A stretch of DNA of 7,073 bases from Minisyncoccota bacterium (GTDB lineage: Bacteria > Patescibacteriota > Minisyncoccia > Phycocordibacterales > UBA1006). The translations under genes were made by a program, and so were the position numbers. Numbering within the stretch: the first letter of the stretch is position 1; each line of letters opens with the position of its first letter. A model generated the notes under the pieces. That model made no database searches. It saw only the letters and a list, made by a program, of their open reading frames with translations, and was not told the origin of the DNA. Positions 1 through 5,411 of this stretch are shown here, piece after piece. The DNA lies in assembly GCA_021129535.1 (NCBI GenBank), contig JAJOLB010000039.1, positions 1 through 7,073 of the forward strand, written 5' to 3'.

Positions 1-134
1 AAAGTTTAAGAGATGAAGAAAAACAAAAAATTAAACATGCAGAAAAGTTTTTTGGTAGTGCAATAGAAATTAAATTTAAAACCCAATTCAGTAATAAAAA
101 TATAGTTAATTTAATCCAAGAAATCTATAATTAA
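1..134 (+). CDS. 3' end of an unidentified gene (43 codons visible)
   Basis: An open frame enters from the left edge (first complete codon at 3) and ends at TAA 132-134. The visible residues begin SLRDEEKQKIKHAEKFF and end NIVNLIQEIYN. The piece is charged and probably helical, without membrane segments. The pattern SLR-x-E-E-x-x-K-I-x-x-A/G-x-x-x-F resembles, from memory only, the C-terminus of type III restriction-like DEAD/DEAH helicases. That is a weak guess because no helicase motif lies in the window. The other two plus frames have stops within the first 16 bases, so this is the only frame that can continue upstream. A weak hairpin follows at 167-181. Confidence 0.5.
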   Translation, partial: SLRDEEKQKIKHAEKFFGSAIEIKFKTQFSNKNIVNLIQEIYN

Positions 135-289
135 AATAATAATAACGCTTGCACACGCATTAGACAGCACGCATTCCGTGCCTACCTTATTCTTAATTTA
201 ATGCAATTGATTTTGAAAATAGGTTCGGATTTAGTAAAATAAAGGCACCATAATAAAAAAAGCCCGCCAAATCCGAACGAGTTCTGTTC
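135..289. other. intergenic region without a gene; interlocking inverted repeats
   Basis: No convincing ORF lies here. Two perfect inverted-repeat pairs are seen. GTTCGGATTT at 223-232 pairs with AAATCCGAAC at 269-278. GGCACCA at 244-250 pairs with TGGTGCC at 290-296, which is the 3' end of the tRNA gene. Because 244-250 lies in the loop of the first pair and its partner lies outside, the arrangement has pseudoknot topology. On the plus strand, TTGAAA (213-218), 16 bases, then TAAAAT (235-240) also looks like a promoter. If used, it would fire through the tRNA in antisense toward parB; that is speculative. Confidence 0.5.
167..190 (+). terminator. weak candidate terminator hairpin after the upstream gene
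   Basis: A perfect 5-bp stem, GCACG (167-171) with CGTGC (177-181), closes a 5-base loop. It is followed by a pyrimidine-rich but interrupted stretch, CTACCTTATT. It lies about 30 bases after the stop of the upstream gene. The stem is short and the T-tract poor, so termination is only a possibility. The 8-base word CACGCATT occurs at 154-161 and again at 168-175, inside the hairpin. Confidence 0.25.
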
Positions 290-305
290 TGGTGCCGGAG
301 GCGGG
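255..305 (-). terminator. intrinsic terminator of tRNA-Leu, sharing its 5' arm with the tRNA 3' end
   Basis: Reading the minus strand, CCCGCCTCCG (305 to 296) lies inside the tRNA T-arm and acceptor stem. It is complementary to CGGA (275-272) plus GGCGGG (268-263), with a 3-base TTT bulge between them. The 3' arm is followed by C and an unbroken run of seven T (261 to 255). No other upstream arm matching GGCGGG is visible between the CCA end and the T run. The terminator therefore seems to compete with folding of the tRNA 3' half. The T run and the 10 pairs are seen; termination is inferred. Confidence 0.6.
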
Positions 306-374
306 AATTGAACCCGCACTTCCGAAGAAATACGATTTTGAGTCGTACGTGTCTACCAATTCCACCACTCCGGC
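290..374 (-). tRNA. tRNA-Leu, anticodon CAA
   Basis: The minus strand folds into a complete 85-nt class II tRNA. The acceptor is GCCGGAG/CTCCGGC, followed by discriminator A and an encoded CCA (292-290). The D-arm is GTG/CAC and contains the GG of the D-loop. The anticodon stem TACGA/TCGTA carries loop CTCAAAA, giving anticodon CAA (plus-strand ttg at 338-340), which reads UUG leucine codons. A short variable arm, TTC/GAA, is capped by a C(UUCG)G tetraloop. The T-arm is GCGGG/CCCGC with loop TTCAATT. The identity rests on the anticodon together with the long variable arm typical of leucine tRNAs. It is transcribed divergently from parB. Confidence 0.97.
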
Positions 375-380
375 AATGGC

Positions 381-411
381 ATTATAATAATATATTGAAT
401 ACATTTTGCAA
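381..411 (-). promoter_or_regulatory. promoter of tRNA-Leu
   Basis: On the minus strand a perfect TATAAT (386 to 381) stands six bases before the mature tRNA 5' G at 374. A possible -35 TTGCAA lies at 411-406, but the spacer is 19 bases, longer than usual. A start 7 bases after the -10 box would place +1 at G374, the first base of the mature tRNA. An overlapping TATTAT (392-387) is an alternative -10. Confidence 0.55.
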
Positions 412-444
412 GAATTTTTCTAAACCTATCAATTGTGATAAACT

Positions 445-450
445 TAAAAT
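445..450 (+). promoter_or_regulatory. candidate -10 box just upstream of parB
   Basis: TAAAAT matches five of six -10 positions and ends four bases before the chosen parB ATG at 455. Transcription from it would begin at or next to the start codon, giving a leaderless or nearly leaderless message. No recognisable -35 box sits at the right distance and the spacing to the ATG is slightly short, so this is tentative. There is no Shine-Dalgarno sequence before the ATG. Confidence 0.3.
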
Positions 451-454
451 ACTT

Positions 455-2185
455 ATGTCAGAATATCATAACAATTCTATTTTTTGGGTCGAAACAGAAA
501 AAATTGGTCCAAACCCATTTCAGCCACGTCGAGAGTTTAATCAGCACGCCCTTGAAGATTTAGCTGATTCTATTCGACAATATGGTATTTTGCAGCCCTT
601 GGTTGTAACGAGAAAAGAGGAGCACACAGAACATGGTGTCTCTGTTTTTTACGAGCTGATTGCTGGTGAACGACGTTTGCGTGCATCACGTATTGCAGGA
701 CTAGATCAAGTTCCAGTTATTATTAGAAAGGAAACAAATGACAAGGTTAAATTAGAACTTGCTATTATTGAAAACCTGCAACGTGAAGATTTGAACCCTA
801 TTGATAGAGCTCTTGCGTTTGAACAATTATATAAACAGTTTGAATTGACACACGCTGAGATTGGGAAAAAAATGGGAAAGAGCCGTGTTTATGTTTCCAA
901 TAGTATGCGCCTACTTTCACTGCCGGATTCTATAAAACAAGGACTTATGGAAGGGCGCATCACCGAAGGGCACACACGTCCGTTGTTAATGTTATCTGAT
1001 AAACCACAAGAGCAAGATACCTTATATAGGGAAATCATGCTTAAAAAAATGTCTGTTCGTGAATCTGAAAAAGTTGCGCGTAGTATTGCGCAAGATCGTG
1101 TTCGTAAAAAGAAATTTGTTCGTGATCCTCGGTTAATGGATTATGAAAAGAAACTGTCAGAAAACCTAGGAACACGTGTTCATATAGAGCAAAAGGAAAA
1201 AGGTGGAAAAATCACTATTGATTATTTTTCAGTAAAAGATCTGGAAAGTATTCTAGCCTCTATCAATAAGGTAGAACACGAATCTGGTGAAACTATGATG
1301 GATAGTTACATGAATCAGAAGGATGAAATTGTGTCACAAAAAGTTCTTTCACAATCTGGTCCAATTAATTTTATCTCAGGTGAAATCCAGATTGATCAAC
1401 TTAAAAAAGAACCTACTGTTTCAAGCAGTATTTCAGAGAAAATTTCTATCCCAGACGAGCAGAATGTTCCTGTTAATATAATTCCTGAAATATCTCCATT
1501 ACCAGAGATTAAAAAACTTGAAGAATATGTTCACAATAGTAATGAGGAAATTGTAAAATACAAAGAATCTTTACCTGAATATAAACATAGCACTGATGAA
1601 GAGGTAATTGTGTACAAGGAACCTGTTATTGAATCTGTAAAAGATGTTTATGATTCAATAGAAGAAATTTCATCATTAAATTCTTTATCTGAATATACAG
1701 ATAATATTAAGGAAGAATCTGCGGAATATAAACAGCGTATAAATCAAAATATTGTTGAGCAAGAGAATCCTATCATTGAGCCTATAAAAGATACATATGA
1801 TTCTGTGGTTAATAGTTTACAATCAGATGTTATTCCTGAGACCAAACCATTTACCAATCAGTCTGATAATTTCGTGGAAAATACCTCAAGTGCTAAGCCA
1901 CAATTTACAAATCAAAATATTCCTCTCCAAAAAGTTGTTCAAGATTATGCTGTTGATGATGTACGGTCTGACAGATATAATCAGGCAAATCAAGTACAAC
2001 AGCAAAATTTTGTACAAAATATTCAAGTAGCAGATCAGCCTGTGCAGGTTCAAGATCAGTATGTTCAACAAGATACATATCAAAATCAGCAACAGCTGGC
2101 AAATCAGCTACATCAAAATAATCTTGAAAATTATCAATATCAACAACCAAAGAAAAAAGGATTTTTTGGCAGAATTTTTAGATAG
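455..2185 (+). CDS. parB: ParB/Spo0J-family chromosome partitioning protein with a long repetitive C-terminal tail
   Basis: ParB proteins bind parS DNA, load as CTP-dependent clamps and work with ParA in chromosome or plasmid segregation. Seen here, numbered from ATG 455 (576 aa): N-terminal NPFQPRREF (20-28); the CTP-binding GERRLRA (71-77); ENLQREDLNPIDRA (106-119); a helix-turn-helix (about 131-154); GHTRPLL (172-178); and a C-terminal dimerisation-type domain (about 224-272, ending in the pattern KITIDYFSVKDLESIL). Typical ParB proteins end near here at roughly 280-300 residues. This one continues for about 300 acidic, then Gln/Asn-rich residues with imperfect repeats, ending KKKGFFGRIFR. 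The frame stays open back to an ATG at 308, but that codon is inside the tRNA gene and the extra 49 residues do not resemble ParB, so 455 is preferred. No parA gene or consensus parS site is visible. The family call is very firm; the tail's role is unknown. Confidence 0.95.
   Translation: MSEYHNNSIFWVETEKIGPNPFQPRREFNQHALEDLADSIRQYGILQPLVVTRKEEHTEHGVSVFYELIAGERRLRASRIAGLDQVPVIIRKETNDKVKLELAIIENLQREDLNPIDRALAFEQLYKQFELTHAEIGKKMGKSRVYVSNSMRLLSLPDSIKQGLMEGRITEGHTRPLLMLSDKPQEQDTLYREIMLKKMSVRESEKVARSIAQDRVRKKKFVRDPRLMDYEKKLSENLGTRVHIEQKEKGGKITIDYFSVKDLESILASINKVEHESGETMMDSYMNQKDEIVSQKVLSQSGPINFISGEIQIDQLKKEPTVSSSISEKISIPDEQNVPVNIIPEISPLPEIKKLEEYVHNSNEEIVKYKESLPEYKHSTDEEVIVYKEPVIESVKDVYDSIEEISSLNSLSEYTDNIKEESAEYKQRINQNIVEQENPIIEPIKDTYDSVVNSLQSDVIPETKPFTNQSDNFVENTSSAKPQFTNQNIPLQKVVQDYAVDDVRSDRYNQANQVQQQNFVQNIQVADQPVQVQDQYVQQDTYQNQQQLANQLHQNNLENYQYQQPKKKGFFGRIFR
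1523..1804 (+). repeat. imperfect repeats in the ParB tail
   Basis: Two 27-residue units, encoded at 1577-1657 and 1724-1804 (residues 375-401 and 424-450), share EYK at the start and the pattern P-[VI]-I-E-[SP]-[VI]-K-D-x-Y-D-S at the end. The unit starts are 147 bases apart, and the word GAATATAAAC is identical at both. A partial third unit, EYVHNSNEEIVKYKES (from 1523), aligns with EYKHSTDEEVIVYKEP. This suggests internal duplication followed by divergence in a disordered or extended acidic linker. Confidence 0.7.
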
Positions 2186-2249
2186 ATAAGGAATGTTAAT
2201 GACTATATCTAGCTTATGCGGAGTTCTTAAAAATAATAAACATAGCGAC

Positions 2250-2340
2250 TATATTTTAAAAACGATAGTTGGTTAAAATAAAAACAAAACAATCTGTTTT
2301 GTTTTTATATTTTGTATATAACTATCGTTTTTAAAATATA
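2250..2340. repeat. nested perfect inverted repeats; bidirectional terminator or small MITE-like element
   Basis: The outer arms, 2250-2270 and 2320-2340, are perfectly complementary over 21 bp (the left arm contains AAAAACGATAGTT). Inside lies a second perfect hairpin, 2278-2291 with 2295-2308 (14 bp, 3-base loop), with A-rich and T-rich arms that give a T-tract on either strand. It sits between the convergent ends of parB and rel, where a bidirectional terminator is expected. The outer arms are unusually long for that job. Both ends carry TA, so a tiny transposon-derived element with TA target sites is an alternative. Confidence 0.75.
2278..2313. terminator. bidirectional intrinsic terminator between parB and rel
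   Basis: The 14-bp stem (2278-2291 / 2295-2308) has loop ATC and C-G pairs only at two places. Its 3' arm ends in GTTTTTAT followed by ATTTT on the plus strand. The minus strand likewise ends in a T-rich arm. The low GC content makes the stem weaker than a classic terminator, but the surrounding 21-bp repeat would stabilise it. Confidence 0.55.
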
Positions 2341-2357
2341 TTCACTTCGTTCACTAT

Positions 2358-3794
2358 TTACCCAAAAAATCTTTTAATTAATCCATCATCTCTGGTCGCT
2401 TGTGTAATATGCTTACGTGCGATGGTTGTTTTTGCAAATTCTAACCATTTTCTCGATGGTTTTCCTTTTTTATTGATATTAATTTCAACAATGTCACCAT
2501 TTCCTAGAATAGTTTTCAATGCAGAATGTTTTCCGTTTATTTTTGCCGCCTGCGCTGTATTTCCAATTTCACTATGGATGGTATACGCCAAGTCAATCGC
2601 TGTTGCACCACGCGGTAAATCAATAACATCACCTAATGGTGTAAATACGAAAATTCTATCCTCAAAGAAATCTGTTTTTAGGTTATTAATGAATTGTTTT
2701 TCAGTTTTAACATCCAGTTGGACATCTTTTAAATCTTGTAACCAATCAATTTTTGTGTCTCTGTCACCTTTATAGATAAAATGTGCAGCAAGTCCAAATT
2801 CAGCATAGTCATGCATTTCCTGTGTTCGTATTTGAATTTCTGTAATCCCGCCATCACCGGTAAAAATGGTGGTATGAATAGATTGATATCCGTTTGGTTT
2901 TGGTAGTGCAATGTAGTCTTTAATACGTCCAGGTAACGGTCGCCATTTTGAATGAATAATTCCTAGGACACGATAACAGTCTTCAATGTTGGGAACAATA
3001 ACGCGCAAAGCAACGATATCGTATATTTTCTCTAAATCAAAGTTTTTACGTTTTAATTTTTTATATAAACTGTAACGCCCTTTTACACGTGAATGTGTTT
3101 TTGGTTTTTTAATTTTATGTTCAGCCATTTCTACCTGCAAGGTTCGCCAAACTTTTTCCATGTATTTTTCGTCAGCTTTTTTCTTTTTCTTCATCAGTTC
3201 ATCAACCGTTTTAGATTCTTCTGGGTAGGCAAAAGGGAAGGCAAAGTCTTGTAATTGTCCGGCAAGTTTTCCCATTCCTAATCGATAAGCAAGAGGTCCG
3301 TAAATATCCAATGTCTCTAATGCAATTCGTTTTTGTTTTTCAGGTTTTACAAATTCAAGGGTTTGAATATTGTGTAGGCGGTCACATAGTTTAATCGCAA
3401 CAATACGAAAATCCTCTGCAACAGCAATGAAAAATTTTCGTAGGGACTCCATATGCCGTTCGCGTCCTTGGTATTTTAGTTTACCTAGTTTTGTTACACC
3501 ATTTACCAAAAATACAATTTCATCACCAAATTCTTTTTGAATGTCAGCCTCTGTAACGTCTGTGTCCTCGATGGTGTCATGTAAAAAACCTGCAGCAATG
3601 GTTGTGGTATCAAGTCCAAAATAGGCTAGATTTTTTGCTGTTTCAAAAACATGGTTGAAATAAGGTTCACCGCTGGCTCGTTTTTGTTTTTTGTGTGCGT
3701 CGAATGCTCGATCATATGCCTTTTGTAATAATTTTATGTCTTTGGCTTTTGGCTTTATGGTCATTTGTTCGTAAACTTCATTGATATCCTTCAT
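2358..3794 (-). CDS. rel: Rel/SpoT-type bifunctional (p)ppGpp synthetase/hydrolase, short form
   Basis: It makes and degrades the alarmone (p)ppGpp. From ATG 3794 it is 478 aa. The N-terminal HD hydrolase has H48, H72-D73 within HDTIEDT, and the KLCDRLHN motif (D138, N142), so the hydrolase residues look complete. The synthetase domain has YDIVALRV (258-265), the loop LPGRIKDY with RxKD (290-293), KPNGYQSIHTT (299-309) and EIQIRT (E319). RxKD is the form usual in bifunctional Rel rather than synthetase-only RelA. A TGS domain follows (about 380-440). The protein stops about 40 residues later, without the zinc-finger and ACT domains of full-length Rel (about 700+ residues), so ribosome sensing is probably altered. 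The frame is open to a TTG at 3830, but that TTG coincides with a putative -35 box. There is no Shine-Dalgarno sequence. It is convergent with parB and divergent from the SPFH gene. Confidence 0.95.
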   Translation of the reverse strand: MKDINEVYEQMTIKPKAKDIKLLQKAYDRAFDAHKKQKRASGEPYFNHVFETAKNLAYFGLDTTTIAAGFLHDTIEDTDVTEADIQKEFGDEIVFLVNGVTKLGKLKYQGRERHMESLRKFFIAVAEDFRIVAIKLCDRLHNIQTLEFVKPEKQKRIALETLDIYGPLAYRLGMGKLAGQLQDFAFPFAYPEESKTVDELMKKKKKADEKYMEKVWRTLQVEMAEHKIKKPKTHSRVKGRYSLYKKLKRKNFDLEKIYDIVALRVIVPNIEDCYRVLGIIHSKWRPLPGRIKDYIALPKPNGYQSIHTTIFTGDGGITEIQIRTQEMHDYAEFGLAAHFIYKGDRDTKIDWLQDLKDVQLDVKTEKQFINNLKTDFFEDRIFVFTPLGDVIDLPRGATAIDLAYTIHSEIGNTAQAAKINGKHSALKTILGNGDIVEININKKGKPSRKWLEFAKTTIARKHITQATRDDGLIKRFFG

Positions 3795-3801
3795 GTACAC
3801 T

Positions 3802-3830
3802 ATTGTAATAGGTATTCTATTTATCAGCAA
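3802..3830 (-). promoter_or_regulatory. promoter of rel, predicted leaderless start
   Basis: On the minus strand TTGCTG (3830-3825), a 17-base spacer and TACAAT (3807-3802, five of six) form a plausible promoter. The ATG of rel starts at 3794, eight bases beyond the -10 box, so the transcript would begin at or one base before the start codon. The -35 matches only three of six positions. Confidence 0.45.
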
Positions 3831-3848
3831 TCATTTTAATGATATAAT
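3820..3848 (+). promoter_or_regulatory. promoter of the SPFH gene
   Basis: A perfect TATAAT at 3843-3848 lies 35 bases before the SPFH ATG, with a poor -35 (TTTATC, 3820-3825) at 17-base spacing. The predicted start near 3855 gives a short leader of about 30 bases without a Shine-Dalgarno sequence. The spacer contains a palindrome, ATCATT-TT-AATGAT (3830-3843). This abuts the putative rel -35 on one side and the -10 on the other, so one protein bound there could affect both genes. Confidence 0.45.
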
Positions 3849-3883
3849 GATTTTATTACTAATAAATAATTATTTAAATATTT

Positions 3884-4633
3884 ATGACTTATACTATTAT
3901 AATAGCGTTAATAATCGCATTCTTTGCAATTATTAAACAGGTTAATCAATACGAACGTGGCATTGTCTTTACTCTTGGTAAAATTTCTGGAACACGAAAT
4001 CCAGGATGGCGACCAATTTTACCAATCGTACAGCGACTGGTAAAGGTAGATATCCGAACAAAAACAGTTGATGTACCGAACCAAGAAGTTATCACGCGTG
4101 ATAATATTCCAGTTTATATTAATGCAGTGGTTTATTATAAAATTACCGACCCTATTAAATCAATTTTAGAGGTTGAAAATTTCCGTTATGCTGTATCACA
4201 ATTGGCACAAACAACTATGCGTAATGCTGTTGGAGAACGAACCCTGGACGAATTATTGCAAAAACGAAATGAAATTGCCGAAGGGATTAAGATCGATTTA
4301 GATACTAAAACAGACCCATGGGGAATTGATGTTGAAATGTTAGAATTAAAGGATGTTATTATTCCTGATGATTTAAAGCGAACCATTTCAAAGGAAGCCG
4401 AGGCTGAACGTGAAAAACGCGCCGTAATTATCAAGGCCGAAGGAGACATGATTGCCTCTAATAACCTGGCCGCAGCTGCACAAACATTGAATGCAACACC
4501 TGGTGCAATGCATTTACGAACATTGCAGGCAGTGAATGATTTATCATCTGATCAATCAAACACAACAATTTGGATGATTCCAATTGAGGTTTTGGACGCT
4601 ATTAAGGGATTTTCAGAATCAGTGAAAAAATAA
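3884..4633 (+). CDS. SPFH/band 7 (stomatin/slipin-like) membrane protein
   Basis: Stomatin-like proteins are membrane-anchored oligomers that scaffold membrane microdomains and often modulate proteases or channels. The 249-aa protein has an N-terminal hydrophobic anchor (about 3-18) and then the band 7 opening QYERGIVFTLGKISG. Next come VDIRTKTVDVPNQEVITRDN (the strand region typical of slipins) and PVYINAVVYYKITDP. The slipin-type hallmark LAQTTMRNAVGERTLDELL follows, and then ELKDVIIPDDLKRTISKEAEAEREKRAVIIKAEGD, given here as its key blocks KDVIIPDDL and EAEREKRA, the coiled coil that drives oligomerisation. The C-terminal part is IWMIPIEVL plus a short tail. Its length is normal for bacterial slipins. 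The usual partner, NfeD, is not in the window. The start has no Shine-Dalgarno sequence, but the hydrophobic anchor begins right at the ATG. The family is firm; the cellular partner is unknown. Confidence 0.93.
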   Translation: MTYTIIIALIIAFFAIIKQVNQYERGIVFTLGKISGTRNPGWRPILPIVQRLVKVDIRTKTVDVPNQEVITRDNIPVYINAVVYYKITDPIKSILEVENFRYAVSQLAQTTMRNAVGERTLDELLQKRNEIAEGIKIDLDTKTDPWGIDVEMLELKDVIIPDDLKRTISKEAEAEREKRAVIIKAEGDMIASNNLAAAAQTLNATPGAMHLRTLQAVNDLSSDQSNTTIWMIPIEVLDAIKGFSESVKK

Positions 4634-4636
4634 TTT

Positions 4637-4756
4637 ATGTCTTTTGAATATATCAATAATAAATCGCAGGAACCTAGTTTTAGCGATACTGAAATAGAAT
4701 AGGCGATGTTATTTATGGATAATAAGGAATAAGAACCTTCAATAATTCAGGAGTTT
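4637..4756 (+). pseudogene. broken 5' portion of a reading frame that continues into the next gene
   Basis: An ATG three bases after the SPFH stop opens 21 codons (MSFEYINNKSQEPSFSDTEI...) closed by TAG at 4700-4702. The same frame continues AMLFMDNKE, meets TAA at 4730-4732, then reads EPSIIQEF and runs straight into the ORF at 4757. Restoring Gln at both stops (each one C-to-T change, CAG to TAG and CAA to TAA) gives a smooth protein sequence. I infer a once longer gene with two nonsense mutations. Alternatives are two short upstream ORFs that couple translation, or stop-codon readthrough. No family is recognised. Confidence 0.5.
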
Positions 4757-5053
4757 ATGTTGGTTATGAGTAATTTTTTTGTACACTGGAATAGTAATGA
4801 ATTTCTTGGTGGCACTTACAGAAAGGAGCCTCACTATATTGCCTATATGGAAAATGAAAAAGGTATTGATTCTTTAAACCAAAAAATTTTTCTACATGTA
4901 AATTCTGGTAATTTCTCAGAAAAACCACACACGACAGAGTCCACAGAAAATATATTTACTGAAAACATAAAAGAGGTTTATAGAAATCTTTATCAGGCTT
5001 ATTTATTAATGAGAAAATATACAGAAAAAAATGATTCAGAAATTTATACATAA
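4757..5053 (+). CDS. small protein of unknown function, possibly a truncated gene
   Basis: A 98-aa ORF with no recognised family. It begins MLVMSNFFVHWNSNEFLGG, is polar in the middle, and ends in a helical stretch (about 70-90) containing NIKEVYRNLYQAYLLMRKY. No signal peptide or clear membrane segment is seen. AGGAG at 4749-4753 is the only good Shine-Dalgarno-like sequence in the window. It is close to ATG 4757 (3 bases) and fits TTG 4760 better (6 bases), while ATG 4766 is 12 bases away. The same frame extends upstream through two stops to 4637, so this may be the surviving 3' part of a larger gene or a re-initiated product. Its last 23 bases overlap the VanZ-like gene in another frame, suggesting translational coupling. 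Confidence 0.5.
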   Translation: MLVMSNFFVHWNSNEFLGGTYRKEPHYIAYMENEKGIDSLNQKIFLHVNSGNFSEKPHTTESTENIFTENIKEVYRNLYQAYLLMRKYTEKNDSEIYT

Positions 5054-5399
5054 AAAATATCTACCAGTTTACATACTAGTATTTATCTTTGTTGGAATTG
5101 TTGTAATTAGCCTTATGCCTTCCTCAGGAATTAAGTCACAGAGTATTTTCAATATTCCAAATTTTGATAAAATAGGTCATTTCATTGCCTACTTAGCATT
5201 TTCATTTTTTGCTGGTCTTGTTTTTTCAAGAAAACAAAAATATATGATAGCCTTAATTTTGGGTTTTGTATTGGGTATTGTTCTGGAAAAAATACAGTCA
5301 TTTATCCCAGGAAGAAGTATGTCTATTTTTGATGTATATGCGAATACTGCTGGGTTGATTTCAGGATTCATTGTTATTTATTTTTTACAGAAAAAATAG
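5031..5399 (+). CDS. VanZ-like family integral membrane protein
   Basis: VanZ-like proteins are small multi-pass membrane proteins. The founding member gives low-level teicoplanin resistance, while most homologues have no known function. The 122 residues show about four hydrophobic segments (roughly 10-29, 48-65, 71-88 and 104-118). The family signatures are FDKIGHFIAYLAFS (45-58, DK..HF..Y), E86...Q89, the FIPGRS block (91-96), and D101 with N105 and G108. Length is normal for the single-domain family. The start overlaps the upstream ORF by 23 bases and lacks a Shine-Dalgarno sequence, so it is probably translated by coupling. A perfect TATAAT overlaps its stop codon region and points toward pyrG. 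Confidence 0.9.
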   Translation: MIQKFIHKKYLPVYILVFIFVGIVVISLMPSSGIKSQSIFNIPNFDKIGHFIAYLAFSFFAGLVFSRKQKYMIALILGFVLGIVLEKIQSFIPGRSMSIFDVYANTAGLISGFIVIYFLQKK

Positions 5400-5405
5400 T
5401 ATAAT
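5400..5405 (+). promoter_or_regulatory. -10 box of a candidate pyrG leader promoter
   Basis: A perfect TATAAT begins at the base after the VanZ-like stop TAG (5397-5399). The -35 is weak (TTTATT at 5377-5382 with a 17-base spacer). A start 7 bases downstream falls on A5412, the first base of the 11-codon leader ORF. In such AT-rich DNA a chance TATAAT is possible, but its position before a terminator and pyrG is suggestive. Confidence 0.45.
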
Positions 5406-5411
5406 ATTTCT

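Noticed and set aside
308..454. Extended ParB start at ATG 308
   Set aside because: The codon is inside the tRNA-Leu gene and the 49 added residues show no ParB similarity; ATG 455 begins just before the conserved region.
455..2185. A parS site near parB
   Set aside because: I looked for the TGTTTCACGTGAAACA consensus and near matches; TGTTTCAAGCAG near 1419 matches only one half-site and lacks the palindrome.
3795..3830. TTG 3830 as the start of rel
   Set aside because: The extra 12 residues are not needed for the HD domain, and the TTG falls in a plausible -35 hexamer whose -10 leads to ATG 3794.
4700..4732. Reassignment of TAG and TAA to glutamine
   Set aside because: TAA and TAG end parB, rel, the SPFH gene and the VanZ-like gene at the expected family lengths, so both remain stop codons here.
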